DNA from: a virus
Virus record (IMG/VR): IMGVR_UViG_3300007513_002281
Location: 1-64,000 of that record
DNA: 64,000 nt
Strand: one strand, 5' to 3'
Shown: positions 35,434 to 44,150 of the stretch, piece after piece
Layout of the letters: each line of letters begins with the position of its first letter
Position numbering within the stretch: the first letter of the stretch is position 1
Notes under the pieces: generated by a model
The model's input: the letters and a program-made list of their open reading frames with translations, nothing else
Told to the model about the DNA's origin: nothing
The model's database searches: none
Made by a program: the position numbers and the translations under genes

Positions 35434-36372
35434 ATGGCAATAGACAAAGAATTCTACAATAAGAGCTCAGCAGATTCTCTTGGATGGGAACCTAGTTGGT
35501 TTGGATGTGACTATTTTGATAGTACATTAACCTCAGCCATTAGAAAGTGGCAAAGAAAAAACAACCTTACAGCAGACGGGCTATGCGGACCTGCAACGTA
35601 CAGAAGAGTCTGGACAGATCGAGAGGCTAGAATATCTGACTACAAGCCGAATAGAATAAGTAGAAATTTTGATGCTAACAGATGGATTGTTCATAATGGA
35701 AAATTCATTCCCATTGAGTGGAAAAGAGTAGTTCTTTGGGATGAAAATGGCGGACTTGATACGAAGAAAGGCAATTACTACGACTACTCAGGAAAAGAAG
35801 AAAGGAATCCTTCATTTTTTGTTAACCACTGGGATGTCTGTCTGTCTTCCGAGTCGTGTGCAAGTGTATTAAAGCGAAGAGGAGCCTCTGTTCACTTTTG
35901 TATTGATAATGATGGAACAATTTATCAGCTCTTAGACACACAGCACGGCGCCTGGCACGCTGGTGGTCAAAAGTGGAATCAAAAATCTATTGGTGTGGAG
36001 ATATCAAATGCGTATTATACAAAATATCAAGACTGGTATGAGAAAAACGGTTTCGATGCTAGACCGACTTTGGAGGATTCATGGGCCCATGGGCGTAAGC
36101 TTGATCCTCATCTTGGATTTTATCCAGTACAGATTGAGGCAGCCCGAGCACTCTGGAAGGCAGTCCACATTAGATTTGGAATCCCGCTAGCATGTCCCCT
36201 TCGAAACAGTCAAATGACTACAACTGTTTCATCTGACGCAGCTAAGGGAAGATTTGAGGGATTTATCCACCATTACCATCTAACAAAGAGGAAAATTGAC
36301 TGTGCAGGGTTTGATTTAGAGTCAAATCTTCAAATTGTTAGACAGTCACCTATGTATTGTTTAGATAGATGA
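35434..36372 (+). CDS. Endolysin: N-acetylmuramoyl-L-alanine amidase with peptidoglycan-binding domain
   Basis: 312 residues. Residues about 25-70 (LTSAIRKWQRKNNLTADGLC, GPATYRRVW) are a peptidoglycan-binding repeat. The amidase domain follows: zinc His in FFVNHWDV, the strand SVHFCIDNDGTIYQLL, GAWHAGG, and a distal IHHYHLTKRKIDCAGFD that gives His and Cys ligands as in T7 lysozyme. It cuts the amide bond between MurNAc and the stem peptide. There is no signal peptide, so it needs a holin, not identified here. Confidence 0.85.
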   Translation: MAIDKEFYNKSSADSLGWEPSWFGCDYFDSTLTSAIRKWQRKNNLTADGLCGPATYRRVWTDREARISDYKPNRISRNFDANRWIVHNGKFIPIEWKRVVLWDENGGLDTKKGNYYDYSGKEERNPSFFVNHWDVCLSSESCASVLKRRGASVHFCIDNDGTIYQLLDTQHGAWHAGGQKWNQKSIGVEISNAYYTKYQDWYEKNGFDARPTLEDSWAHGRKLDPHLGFYPVQIEAARALWKAVHIRFGIPLACPLRNSQMTTTVSSDAAKGRFEGFIHHYHLTKRKIDCAGFDLESNLQIVRQSPMYCLDR

Positions 36373-36381
36373 GGTATTTAA

Positions 36382-36810
36382 ATGGAGCTCATATCTACTC
36401 ATGTGTGTAAGGGCCAGAATATCGGAATTCACGGTAATCTTTTCGGCGGTGTAATGCTATCCTGGCTTGATGAAGCAGGGGCCGTCTTTGCTGCCCAGGT
36501 TTGCGGCACACCTCGAATGGTTACAAAGTCTATCTCTGAGGTTGTATTTGAAAAGCCGGTTAGACCAGGACAAATAATAAAGATATACGGTGATGTTATC
36601 AAGATTGGTGCGACTTCAATCACAGTCAGGCTCGAAGCTCGTCGTCACAGCGTCTACAACGGATCACAAAAGAGCGTTTGCTCTATAGATACAGTCTTTG
36701 TTAGAATTGATGGTGACGGAGAGTCAGTTCCAATTAGAACAGTTATGGGCAAGTATGTTGATAAAAGACCTGAGCCTCTGCGTAAAAAGTTCTCCAATGC
36801 ACCTGAATAA
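36382..36810 (+). CDS. Hotdog-fold acyl-CoA thioesterase (YciA-like)
   Basis: 142 residues. NLFGGVMLSWLDEAGAVFAA is the hotdog helix with the catalytic Asp, and FEKPVRPGQIIKIYGDVIK the following strand; both are typical of YciA-type acyl-CoA hydrolases. It would release free fatty acids from acyl-CoA and so influence host lipid metabolism. An auxiliary metabolic gene; the benefit to the phage is unclear. It sits 9 bases after the endolysin. Confidence 0.8.
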   Translation: MELISTHVCKGQNIGIHGNLFGGVMLSWLDEAGAVFAAQVCGTPRMVTKSISEVVFEKPVRPGQIIKIYGDVIKIGATSITVRLEARRHSVYNGSQKSVCSIDTVFVRIDGDGESVPIRTVMGKYVDKRPEPLRKKFSNAPE

Positions 36811-36813
36811 GAC

Positions 36814-37326
36814 ATGGGTGACTTAATTGACATCACCCAGATGCTTAAAGATAAAGAACTAGAAAAGTCCCGAGAGCTTAGTGAGAAGGAGCATAATGAC
36901 AAGCTCAGCCAGAATGGCTTGATCTCCTTTGGCAGGTTTAATGAGTTTCTAGATAGTAGAAAAGCTAACGTTGTTGGTAAAAGATATAAGTTTATATCAG
37001 ATGAGTTTATGGATCAGTATAAAGGAGGGATTTTTGAATTAAACACACCGCTATCTGCAATGGCAGGTGAGCTAACATCAATCTATACAGACAACAAAAC
37101 AAAAAAGATCATAATAGATTCGATTAAGCCCAATCTCACTGAGATCATTGATGCACTTCAGGAAGACCTCCTCGACCTTTCTCTCTTAATATACGAGATA
37201 GAGTCACTGAACCCAGTTCCTAGCATAATACTTGATAAAGCAGAGAATCTATATCAGATACAAAAAGATGTTATTGAGCTATATGAGATAATTGCTATTA
37301 GTGCAGGATGTAAAATTAGAAGCTAG
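36814..37326 (+). CDS. Hypothetical protein, charged and helical
   Basis: 170 residues starting 3 bases after the thioesterase. The first 35 residues are a highly charged helix (LKDKELEKSRELSEKEHNDK). The C-terminal half is mainly helical with alternating hydrophobic residues (IIDALQEDLLDLSLLIYEIE). No motif or family recognised. Co-transcription with the lysis/metabolic cluster is likely. Confidence 0.55.
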   Translation: MGDLIDITQMLKDKELEKSRELSEKEHNDKLSQNGLISFGRFNEFLDSRKANVVGKRYKFISDEFMDQYKGGIFELNTPLSAMAGELTSIYTDNKTKKIIIDSIKPNLTEIIDALQEDLLDLSLLIYEIESLNPVPSIILDKAENLYQIQKDVIELYEIIAISAGCKIRS

Positions 37327-37353
37327 GTGTTATTGTTTCTTATTGGAGGAAAG

Positions 37354-37779
37354 ATGTGGAAGCCGCCTAAGTCACCCTATAATTTAATTCAAGAACATCT
37401 TTGGGAAGACCCATGGAAAATCTTTGTTGCATGCATCTTTTGTAACCTGACTAGAAGAGTAGACGCTGAGCCCTATATCTGGAAGTTTTTTGAAAGATAC
37501 CCAAATCCAGAGTCAGCTGCAAGTGCAGATCCAGCTGAAATACAAAAGATGATATCAAGGCTCGGATTGTCTGAGAGACGATCTAGAGCACTTGTTAAAA
37601 TGTCTGATGATTACCTCAATAAGGACTGGAAAGATGATCCAAAGTCTCTCTACGGGATTGGAGAGTATGCTTCTGATGCATATCAGATATTCTGTGCTGG
37701 AAATTGGAAAAGCGTGACCCCGAAAGATCACGCCTTAAATGACTATCACGATTTTTTAAAGAGCCAAGCAGCTGCTTAG
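37354..37779 (+). CDS. MBD4-like HhH-GPD DNA glycosylase
   Basis: 141 residues; ATG at 37354 with GGAGG 7 bases upstream preferred over an in-frame start nine codons earlier. The whole protein follows the glycosylase domain of vertebrate MBD4 as I remember it: WKPPKSPYNLIQEHLWEDPW, then WKFFERYPNPESAASADPAE, a hairpin GIGEYASDAYQIFC, then VTPKDHALNDYHDFL. D125 matches the catalytic Asp in MBD4's VHPEDHKLNKYH. That family removes T, U or 5-hydroxymethyluracil opposite G. There is no iron-sulfur cluster motif of Endonuclease III. It may repair deaminated cytosine or hydroxymethylcytosine in phage DNA. Confidence 0.78.
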   Translation: MWKPPKSPYNLIQEHLWEDPWKIFVACIFCNLTRRVDAEPYIWKFFERYPNPESAASADPAEIQKMISRLGLSERRSRALVKMSDDYLNKDWKDDPKSLYGIGEYASDAYQIFCAGNWKSVTPKDHALNDYHDFLKSQAAA

Positions 37780-38180
37780 TTAGACTGCTCTTTTTTAAAC
37801 ACCTGAATCCCACCGACCCGACACACAGGGTCAAACTCTTCTCCAAGGATTATATCCATGTTCATTCCTGTATCAGAGCGGGTGAAGACAAATGAGGTAT
37901 CACCGCCGCTTCTGCTGCAGTTAATAAAATATAACCACTCATCTGTCGCAGGAAACGTTTGTGACCTGATGTTCGCAGAGCACCGGGAGGCTGCAACCAG
38001 CCGATAGCACAGCTTTCTCTCCACATAGTTTCTAACTACAGTCGCTCTTTGAGAAATTTCTTGAGCAGCTAGATTTTGCCCGCCTGAAGCTTCAATTCTA
38101 CCAGACGATATGGAGATATTTTCAACATCAGTAGCCGGAGTGCTGGCTAGGATTGATAAAGATAGTATAATAGAAAACAA
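37776..38180 (-). CDS. Secreted small protein
   Basis: 134 residues on the minus strand with TTG start; AGGAGG lies 6 bases upstream and supports that start. The N terminus FSIILSLSILASTPA is a short signal sequence. Three or four cysteines (CYRL, SRC, NCS, CRVGG) suggest disulfides in the periplasm. The stop codon overlaps that of the glycosylase gene, tail to tail. No family recognised. It could be a superinfection-exclusion or envelope protein, which is speculation. Confidence 0.6.
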   Translation of the reverse strand: MFSIILSLSILASTPATDVENISISSGRIEASGGQNLAAQEISQRATVVRNYVERKLCYRLVAASRCSANIRSQTFPATDEWLYFINCSRSGGDTSFVFTRSDTGMNMDIILGEEFDPVCRVGGIQVFKKEQSN

Positions 38181-38202
38181 ATTAACCTCCTTGTTTAATA
38201 CA

Positions 38203-38211
38203 ATTGTATCA
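38203..38211 (-). promoter_or_regulatory. Extended -10 promoter, minus strand (TGATACAAT)
   Basis: Reads TGA then TACAAT toward the secreted-protein gene, with a leader of about 16 bases. The -10 lies in a 12-base palindrome, ATACAATTGTAT (38198-38209). Confidence 0.45.
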
Positions 38212-38253
38212 CAAGGGTTGCGTGTTTACATGATTCTAGGGATGGGTGAAAAG

Positions 38254-39027
38254 CTATTCTTCTTCTACTGATTCATCATCTAGCATAGCTTCTAGATCTC
38301 TTATCATGTCTCTAGCCATCTCATCCTCTTCAACAGCGCGTTCAACACTTTCTCTCTCTTCTGGGGTCTGCCTTGCTAGAGCTAGATCACCCGAGACTTC
38401 ATCTTCAATTCCATACTCGTCTTCAAGGTAGGTGAAGGGTCTATATCTTCCAAGAGCAACTCTGTATCTATTTTTAAGATCCCATTTTCGACCGTCTGGG
38501 AGATCCAGCAGATCTTCGGGAATAAGCTGATGGCTTCCAGCTAGAAGATTAATTACACCCGGGTAGCCCTCGTCTCCAGCTTCTGGGTCTGCATCACGAG
38601 ACTGAAGCCATTCGTAGCCAGAAATGGCATCTACATACCCTAGGACATTCGTCTCAGCCTTATCTAGGTCTCTCATTACAGAGTTAGGGTTTAACCTCAT
38701 TACTCTAAAGAATAGAGATGCCGGTGAGCCAGGAGTTAGTTCTTCTCTTTCTACAGGCTCAAAGACAAGATTGTTGTTTTGAAATACAGGGAGCCTTCTT
38801 CTGTTTATAGTGGGAACTAAGACTCGTATCCGCATTTTCGTGTAATCCTCAGGAATATCAACCTGAACAGGCACCTCACCCATTTCGCTTCTTACTCTTT
38901 TTGCTATGTCAAAAATAAGGCTGTCTAGGTCGGGAAGGCTGTCTCTCCCACCGCCTTCCTGTTCATTAATTGCTCTTTTAATTTCACTTAGTATCATCTT
39001 ACGAAGTGCTGTTCTGCTGAGTTTCAT
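38254..39027 (-). CDS. Tagged virion protein, N-terminal LRKMILSEIKR peptide
   Basis: 257 residues on the minus strand. The start at 39027 has GGAG 8-9 bases upstream and puts MKLSRTALRKMILSEIKR at the N terminus, followed by AINEQEGG, where I-N-E would suit a T4-type prohead protease. The body has mixed sheet and helix (KMRIRVLVPTINRRRLPVF), and the C-terminal 50 residues are strongly acidic. No family recognised. It stands between plus-strand genes, so it has its own promoter, perhaps shared with a late element near 39080. Confidence 0.55.
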   Translation of the reverse strand: MKLSRTALRKMILSEIKRAINEQEGGGRDSLPDLDSLIFDIAKRVRSEMGEVPVQVDIPEDYTKMRIRVLVPTINRRRLPVFQNNNLVFEPVEREELTPGSPASLFFRVMRLNPNSVMRDLDKAETNVLGYVDAISGYEWLQSRDADPEAGDEGYPGVINLLAGSHQLIPEDLLDLPDGRKWDLKNRYRVALGRYRPFTYLEDEYGIEDEVSGDLALARQTPEERESVERAVEEDEMARDMIRDLEAMLDDESVEEE

Positions 39028-39158
39028 TAAAATCTCCAATAATCTTAATTAATTATCTGCTCTGATTTGAAAATATAATAAGTTATTCAAAGATAGGGGT
39101 CTATAGCCTTTAACTTCTTTTCATTAAGAATATAAAATAGTCTAGTCTTTGGTGAGCT

Positions 39159-40466
39159 ATGACAGCAATTGCAGTATATGGGCCCTCTGGGTCTAGTGGA
39201 GAACTACAGTTCGCTAACAGTTCAGGTCGTCTTGATGCAGCGCAGGCATTTTGGGACTCGACTGCTGGCAAGCTTTTTATATCTGGCAATCTCGAGGTTC
39301 TTGGAACAGAGACTGTAGTTGATACACAACATCTAAATGTTGAAGATGGCATAATCGGTCTTGGGACTGGATCAGCTGGAGAGGGAGCTGCAGGTGATAG
39401 AGGTTTTATATTTCTAGTCTCAGGAGAGACAAATCCGTCATTTTATTGGGATGACTCAGCAGACGAGTTTAGGGCTGCAAGAGTCACAACAACACCTGGA
39501 AATACTACCTTCGAAGATCCGACAGGTGTTGGGGCAGGAGGATACCAGAACTTAAAGATTAAGACTCTGAATGCAGTCTCAGGTGCTATTCTCGATTCAG
39601 ATCAGAGATCTTTAGCTACGATAGGTACAGATGTATTTGCCTATATATCTGGTTCTGATGTGAAGAGAGCAGTCTTTGGTGGAGATGTCGTAGTTAGCGG
39701 AACTCTTTACGGAGGTTCACCTCTTAAGCTCGGCGGAGAGGTGGAGTTCGTTACATCAGACGGTGAAACAACTGATCTAAAAAATCCCTCAGGAAGCGTT
39801 AAGATGTTTGCAAGGGATGAGGTAAAAATAGGATCAGACGATGGTCTTATTAGATTTATTGATCTTGGTGGATCAACAGCTGGAAAGATCTTTGTAACGG
39901 GTTCATCAACAACGGTAAATAGAAGGTTTAAGTTTTTATCAAAGGGTCAAATCCAATTTCACGGAAGTAATCCAAATGCTGTATCTCCTGGTACAGATGT
40001 ATTTGTATTTGTTTCTGGAGCAATAGGGTCCACTAGTTTATCACTTTCTCGAGGAGCAACGCTGTTTGGGGGTGACATAGTTGCTTCGGGCTCTGCTAAG
40101 GTATATGACGGAATTTCTGGATCGATTACTCATCTATACGACGGCTCTTCTTATCTAATGTCTGACACAGATATAACAATAACTACTGGCTCTAACGGAT
40201 CAGTTAGTGTTAAGTCAAATGCGCAAGATCAAAGAAAGAAATTTGTTTATGAGATAACTGGTGCACATTCATCTGAAAGCGGATTAATAATACCCTCTCT
40301 TGATCTTTCTAGTGTGTCTCACGATCCAAACAGAATAGATGTTTTTGTTAATGGTCAGCTAATGTCTTCAGGAAGCACAAGAGACTATACAGTTCCTCAA
40401 AACAACTCAGTTTTATTTTATTTTAACTTAATTCCAGATGATATTGTGACGATCAGAACGTATTGA
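39159..40466 (+). CDS. Fibre-like structural protein
   Basis: 435 residues, rich in Gly, Ser and Thr with short alternating strands, as in fibres. The segment LEVLGTETVVDTQHLNVEDG and GDRGFIFLVSGE occurs in related form in the next fibre gene (LTVQDPVITLNEGG, NQGLLFTSGSS). The C terminus IDVFVNGQLMSSGS, then LFYFNLIPDDIVTIRTY is a compact domain shared with the other fibre (YVNGQLLTAG, FALLVDDIVTFVVWG). Probably a tail or head fibre that contacts the host. No ribosome site stands out before the ATG. Confidence 0.65.
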   Translation: MTAIAVYGPSGSSGELQFANSSGRLDAAQAFWDSTAGKLFISGNLEVLGTETVVDTQHLNVEDGIIGLGTGSAGEGAAGDRGFIFLVSGETNPSFYWDDSADEFRAARVTTTPGNTTFEDPTGVGAGGYQNLKIKTLNAVSGAILDSDQRSLATIGTDVFAYISGSDVKRAVFGGDVVVSGTLYGGSPLKLGGEVEFVTSDGETTDLKNPSGSVKMFARDEVKIGSDDGLIRFIDLGGSTAGKIFVTGSSTTVNRRFKFLSKGQIQFHGSNPNAVSPGTDVFVFVSGAIGSTSLSLSRGATLFGGDIVASGSAKVYDGISGSITHLYDGSSYLMSDTDITITTGSNGSVSVKSNAQDQRKKFVYEITGAHSSESGLIIPSLDLSSVSHDPNRIDVFVNGQLMSSGSTRDYTVPQNNSVLFYFNLIPDDIVTIRTY

Positions 40467-40524
40467 TCACAGAATAAAAGGCACACCCTGTTAATAAACT
40501 ATCGTGATGTTGTCGAAATAATAG

Positions 40525-40532
40525 ATACTTAT
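40525..40532 (+). promoter_or_regulatory. Putative late promoter element ATACTTAT
   Basis: Exact match to ATA[CG]TTAT in the 100-base gap after the first fibre gene, 35 bases before the ATG at 40568. Confidence 0.4.
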
Positions 40533-40567
40533 GATTGAAGTAAACATTATTTATGGGATCAGCATAT

Positions 40568-40789
40568 ATGAAAGAATATCAAACGCCCGATCTATCACTT
40601 GCTGCATTTTTGTTGATGAAGGGTGTTAAGCTTATATCAGCTGAAAAAACTTTGACTGGAAAATTTAATTTTTCATTCAATGATAGTGATGATAGATGTA
40701 AGAAACTCGCTGTAGAATTTCTTAATTCTGAGTTTTCTAATTACGATAATCATGTAAGAAACCTGAAGAAGATCATATATAGTAGGTGA
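40568..40789 (+). CDS. DUF5659-like small protein
   Basis: 73 residues from the ATG at 40568 (an ATG five codons earlier is equally possible; neither has a strong ribosome site). The pattern YQTPDLSLAAFLLMKGVKLI, a phenylalanine-rich strand FNFSFND, then LAVEFLNSEF matches the phage DUF5659 family, whose role is unknown. It lies between two fibre genes. Confidence 0.6.
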   Translation: MKEYQTPDLSLAAFLLMKGVKLISAEKTLTGKFNFSFNDSDDRCKKLAVEFLNSEFSNYDNHVRNLKKIIYSR

Positions 40790-40878
40790 GAGATTTCTCT
40801 CAGTTAAATTTGTTTCTTTGTTATCTTAGATTGACTTGACTTAAAGATAGTGTTAAAGAGTCTTTTTGTTAGATTGCG

Positions 40879-40909
40879 TGCTAAGCAATTCGTTTTGCTT
40901 TGCTTAGCA
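40879..40909 (+). promoter_or_regulatory. Leader hairpin with two competing stems before the large fibre gene
   Basis: TGCTAAGCAA (40879-40888) pairs with TTGCTTAGCA (40900-40909). A shorter alternative stem AAGCAA/TTGCTT with loop TTCGTT uses the same bases. There is no T run, so this is not a terminator; RNA stabilisation or a switch is possible. Confidence 0.45.
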
Positions 40910-40946
40910 AATGCCAATAATCTATATAAAACAAAGGAAAAATATT

Positions 40947-43553
40947 ATGGCTATTAAAACAAAGGTTAGGTTGGCCCAAGTTTCTGGGTCAATGCCTTCA
41001 GACGGTGAGTCAGCCGCAGCTAGTAGCGCTATTGCTGCTAGCGATTTAGGTGACATTCTTGATCACATGGCATCAGCTATTAAGAGAATCCACGGAAACT
41101 CTTCATTCACTGAGGGTGCTGCTGGTACTTTTTATCAGGATCTTGTCATCGGCGGAACGACTCCAACGTTAACAATTGGTGATGCCGGTGCAGAAGACAC
41201 GATGATTGTCTTCGACGGTAACGCTCAGGACTATCGTATCGGTCTCGACGATGGAACAGACATTCTTGAAATTGGTGTCGGTTCAGCTCATGGTACAACA
41301 ACTGCAATGACGATTGACGCTTCACAGCAGGTTGTTGTTAAGGCAACAACAGCTGCATCAAGCACAACAGATGGAGCACTGGCAGTTGCCGGTGGACTAA
41401 GTGTTGCTGCTGACGCTATCGTTGGTGATGACGTGAAGCTTCTTTCTGACTCTGCTGTTCTTTCACTGGGTGCAGGTAGCGATGCTACACTTACTCACGA
41501 TGGCACAACTGGTCTGGTAATTGCTGCTGAACCAATCTCAATCAACTCAACTGGTGATCTGACTCTAGATTCTACTACTGATATCGTCATTGACGCTGCC
41601 GGCGGAAATGTTGAATTCAAGGATGATGGAACACTTCAGCTTACTCTTGACATGGACACAACTGCTGGTGCACAGATCTTAAAGCTCGGTGTGAATGGTG
41701 ATCGACTTGCTTTTCAGCAGTTCGACGGAACTGAAGTTCTTGGTATTGAAGATGATGCTTCTCTCAAGATCGCAGGTGGTTTAGGTTCTGGTGGTGTTAC
41801 AGTTACAGCTGCTGGTGCGCTTGCTGCTGATGGAGTTATCAAAACTGATGACACAACAGAAGCAACTTCAACAACTGATGGTTCTTTACAGACTGACGGT
41901 GGTTTGAGTGTCGCTAAGAGCGCTGTCATTGGTGATGATCTTGATCTTCTATCTGATTCTGCAATTATGAATTTTGGTGCAGGAAAAGACATCACGTTCA
42001 CACATGATGGCGGCACAGGAATGGATGTTGTAGCTGCTGGTGCTTTTGATATCTCTGCTGGAGCTGCTTCCACATGGAAGACAACTGCTGGAGCGCTTAC
42101 TGTTAGTGCTGAGGCAGATGCAGCCGCTTCACTTGTTATCACAGGCTCTGGTATTAAGATTGATGGTTCTGCAGGTCGAGGAATCACCATTGGTGATACA
42201 GCTGGCTGTGCAGTCTCACTTGGTAACGCTGTGTCAGAAGTTACAGTTAATGATAATTTGACTGTAACTGGTGATCTTACTGTTAATGGTGCTACAGTCA
42301 CAGTTGATACAACAAACTTAACTGTTCAAGATCCTGTCATTACTCTTAATGAGGGAGGCCAGGCATCCAACGCCAACCAAGGTCTTCTCTTCACTTCCGG
42401 TTCTTCTTCTGCTACTAAGCCAGGAGTTGCATTCGGTCGTGTTGCTAATGACACATGGGGCCTTGGAACTATCGCTGTTCCATCTAGTGGTACCATGACT
42501 ACAGTCGCTGGTATGACCACATCTGATATGGCACTTAGAGCTGGTAAGTTTGAGCTTGACTCATCTTCTGACTATATTGAGCTTGATACTAACGTTAAGA
42601 TTGTAGCTGCTGCTGATATCATTCTCGATCCAGCTGGTAACAACGTTCTTCCGGGCGGTGACTCTGCTGACTCACTCGGTGCCTCTGGTACAGCTTGGGC
42701 TGCACTCTATGTTGATAACATTGATCTAAACGGTCAGGGTTCAATCAGTGTGGGTGGTACAGGTCGTATTGATCTAGATGGAGATGACGATACCTCAATC
42801 CGAGCTTCTGCTGATGATATTATAACATTCGAGGCAGGTGGTTCTGATAGGCTTCATGTTGGTGCTGCAGCAATTTATCCAGAAACAACTGATGAAATTT
42901 CACTAGGTACTTCATCTAAGAACTTTAGTGATCTATTCCTTGACAGTGGTGCTGTTATCAACTTCGACGGTGGTGATGTTACACTTACACACTCAGCTGG
43001 TGCACTTACAGTTGGTGGCGACGGTACCGTCGGTATCAATCTTGCAAATCACGAGATGACAAACGTTGATATTGACTCTGGTGCTATTGATGGAACAACA
43101 GTCGGTGCGGCTTCTGCTGCTGCTGGTACATTCACAACTCTTGACTGTACTGATGGCGCTTTTGCTATTGTCAACCTTGACATCGATGGTGGAACAGACA
43201 TCGGCGCTGCTCTCGCAGATGCTGATCTAATCATGGTCGACGACGGTGCTGGCGGTACAAACCGAAAGTCAGCTGTAAGTAGAGTTGCTACTTATGTCAT
43301 TAGTAAAAGATCTAAGGCAATTCTATCTGGAACTGCCTATAGTGCTGATGCTGATGTTAACACAGGGCTTGGTTCAACTTGGACAGATGCTGGTGTAGCT
43401 GCCAAAGAAGTTTATGTCAATGGTCAGCTTTTAACTGCTGGTAATGATGCTGCTTCAAATGGTGACTGGTATCCAGGAGGCTCTGCAGGTAGAGTTAAGT
43501 TTGAGTTTGCTCTTCTGGTTGATGATATTGTAACGTTTGTTGTCTGGGGCTAA
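40947..43553 (+). CDS. Large fibre/virion protein with internal duplication
   Basis: 868 residues; ATG at 40947 with AGGA 8 bases upstream, preferred over an ATG at 40911 inside the leader. Highly repetitive Gly/Ala/Asp/Thr sequence with short strands, typical of fibres or surface proteins of aquatic phages. A unit of about 60 residues occurs twice (SSTTDGALAVAGGLSVAADA and STTDGSLQTDGGLSVAKSAV). The N terminus (AIKTKVRLAQVSGSMPSDGE) probably attaches to the virion and the C terminus matches that of the fibre at 39159. Its long leader hairpin and strong terminator suggest abundant expression. Codon choice is biased toward GCT, GGT and ACA. Confidence 0.65.
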   Translation: MAIKTKVRLAQVSGSMPSDGESAAASSAIAASDLGDILDHMASAIKRIHGNSSFTEGAAGTFYQDLVIGGTTPTLTIGDAGAEDTMIVFDGNAQDYRIGLDDGTDILEIGVGSAHGTTTAMTIDASQQVVVKATTAASSTTDGALAVAGGLSVAADAIVGDDVKLLSDSAVLSLGAGSDATLTHDGTTGLVIAAEPISINSTGDLTLDSTTDIVIDAAGGNVEFKDDGTLQLTLDMDTTAGAQILKLGVNGDRLAFQQFDGTEVLGIEDDASLKIAGGLGSGGVTVTAAGALAADGVIKTDDTTEATSTTDGSLQTDGGLSVAKSAVIGDDLDLLSDSAIMNFGAGKDITFTHDGGTGMDVVAAGAFDISAGAASTWKTTAGALTVSAEADAAASLVITGSGIKIDGSAGRGITIGDTAGCAVSLGNAVSEVTVNDNLTVTGDLTVNGATVTVDTTNLTVQDPVITLNEGGQASNANQGLLFTSGSSSATKPGVAFGRVANDTWGLGTIAVPSSGTMTTVAGMTTSDMALRAGKFELDSSSDYIELDTNVKIVAAADIILDPAGNNVLPGGDSADSLGASGTAWAALYVDNIDLNGQGSISVGGTGRIDLDGDDDTSIRASADDIITFEAGGSDRLHVGAAAIYPETTDEISLGTSSKNFSDLFLDSGAVINFDGGDVTLTHSAGALTVGGDGTVGINLANHEMTNVDIDSGAIDGTTVGAASAAAGTFTTLDCTDGAFAIVNLDIDGGTDIGAALADADLIMVDDGAGGTNRKSAVSRVATYVISKRSKAILSGTAYSADADVNTGLGSTWTDAGVAAKEVYVNGQLLTAGNDAASNGDWYPGGSAGRVKFEFALLVDDIVTFVVWG
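41345..41523 (+). repeat. Fibre gene internal repeat, unit 1
   Basis: Encodes TTAASSTTDGALAVAGGLSV followed by a LLSDSAVLSLGAGSDATLTH segment; paired with unit 2 at protein level. Confidence 0.6.
41852..42030 (+). repeat. Fibre gene internal repeat, unit 2
   Basis: Encodes TTEATSTTDGSLQTDGGLSV followed by a LLSDSAIMNFGAGKDITFTH segment; about 500 bases after unit 1. Confidence 0.6.
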
Positions 43554-43582
43554 TCTAGCTTTTTAGACAAGGTGACATTTTT

Positions 43583-43616
43583 TGGGGGACCCTTCTTCGG
43601 GGTCCCCCATTTTTTT
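43583..43616 (+). terminator. Strong intrinsic terminator after the fibre gene
   Basis: A 10-base stem (TGGGGGACCC / GGGTCCCCCA) with a TTCTTCG loop and a run of T residues. Confidence 0.92.
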
Positions 43617-43688
43617 AAAATTACAAATCACTTCTCTTATAAACGATTTTTCTATTGATGATATTATTTTTTTATTTGAGAGGTTATA

Positions 43689-44144
43689 GTGAGTTCTGGC
43701 TTTAGAAATTTTGAAAATTTAATTGAAGATCTTTTTGATCTGAAATCGTCACATCAGCCCGATCGTGATGAAAGAAGTTTTGATATGGGAATGGCCCTTG
43801 CTTTTAAGTGTGTGAGACAAATGTGCATCGATGAGATTAACAGAATAAAAGATGACAACACAGAGCTGGCAAGATATGTTGAGAATTTATCAAATAGGTT
43901 AATTAACGGGATATCTATTGTTAGAGAGAAAAATATGATGGAAGCTAAAAGTTCTCAAAGTAAGACTGAGATCTTGGATGATATAATTGACTTAGTTTCT
44001 GGGTATAGGGATCAGGTTAAAAAAGATTTAGAAAAAATTCAATCTATTGAATCAGGCGACGCCCTGAAGACACCTATTAGAAAAGTTGGTGAGAGACCTG
44101 TGAAACTAAAAGATCAGAGAAATAAACAGGCAGACGAGGATTAA
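43689..44144 (+). CDS. Hypothetical helical protein
   Basis: 151 residues, GTG start with GAGAGG upstream. Predicted mostly helical with coiled-coil character (DEINRIKDDNTELARYVENL). The C-terminal 30 residues are basic. It opens a run of small genes (43.7-46.6 kb) between fibre and phosphoesterase. No family recognised; a chaperone or scaffold for the fibre is possible but unproven. Confidence 0.5.
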   Translation: MSSGFRNFENLIEDLFDLKSSHQPDRDERSFDMGMALAFKCVRQMCIDEINRIKDDNTELARYVENLSNRLINGISIVREKNMMEAKSSQSKTEILDDIIDLVSGYRDQVKKDLEKIQSIESGDALKTPIRKVGERPVKLKDQRNKQADED

Positions 44145-44150
44145 TTTAAA

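Noticed and set aside
37761-37796. Possible bidirectional terminator between the convergent glycosylase and secreted-protein genes
   Set aside because: Only a 5-base AGCAG/CTGCT stem with a 12-base loop before six T residues; too weak to list as a feature.
38198-38209. 12-base palindrome ATACAATTGTAT as an operator
   Set aside because: Most of it is explained by the overlapping extended -10 box; with AT-rich bases a 12-base palindrome alone is weak evidence.
41714-42301. A 195-codon open frame on the minus strand inside the large fibre gene
   Set aside because: Proline/Ser/Ala-rich shadow of a repetitive GCT/GGT-rich gene; no ribosome site and no promoter.
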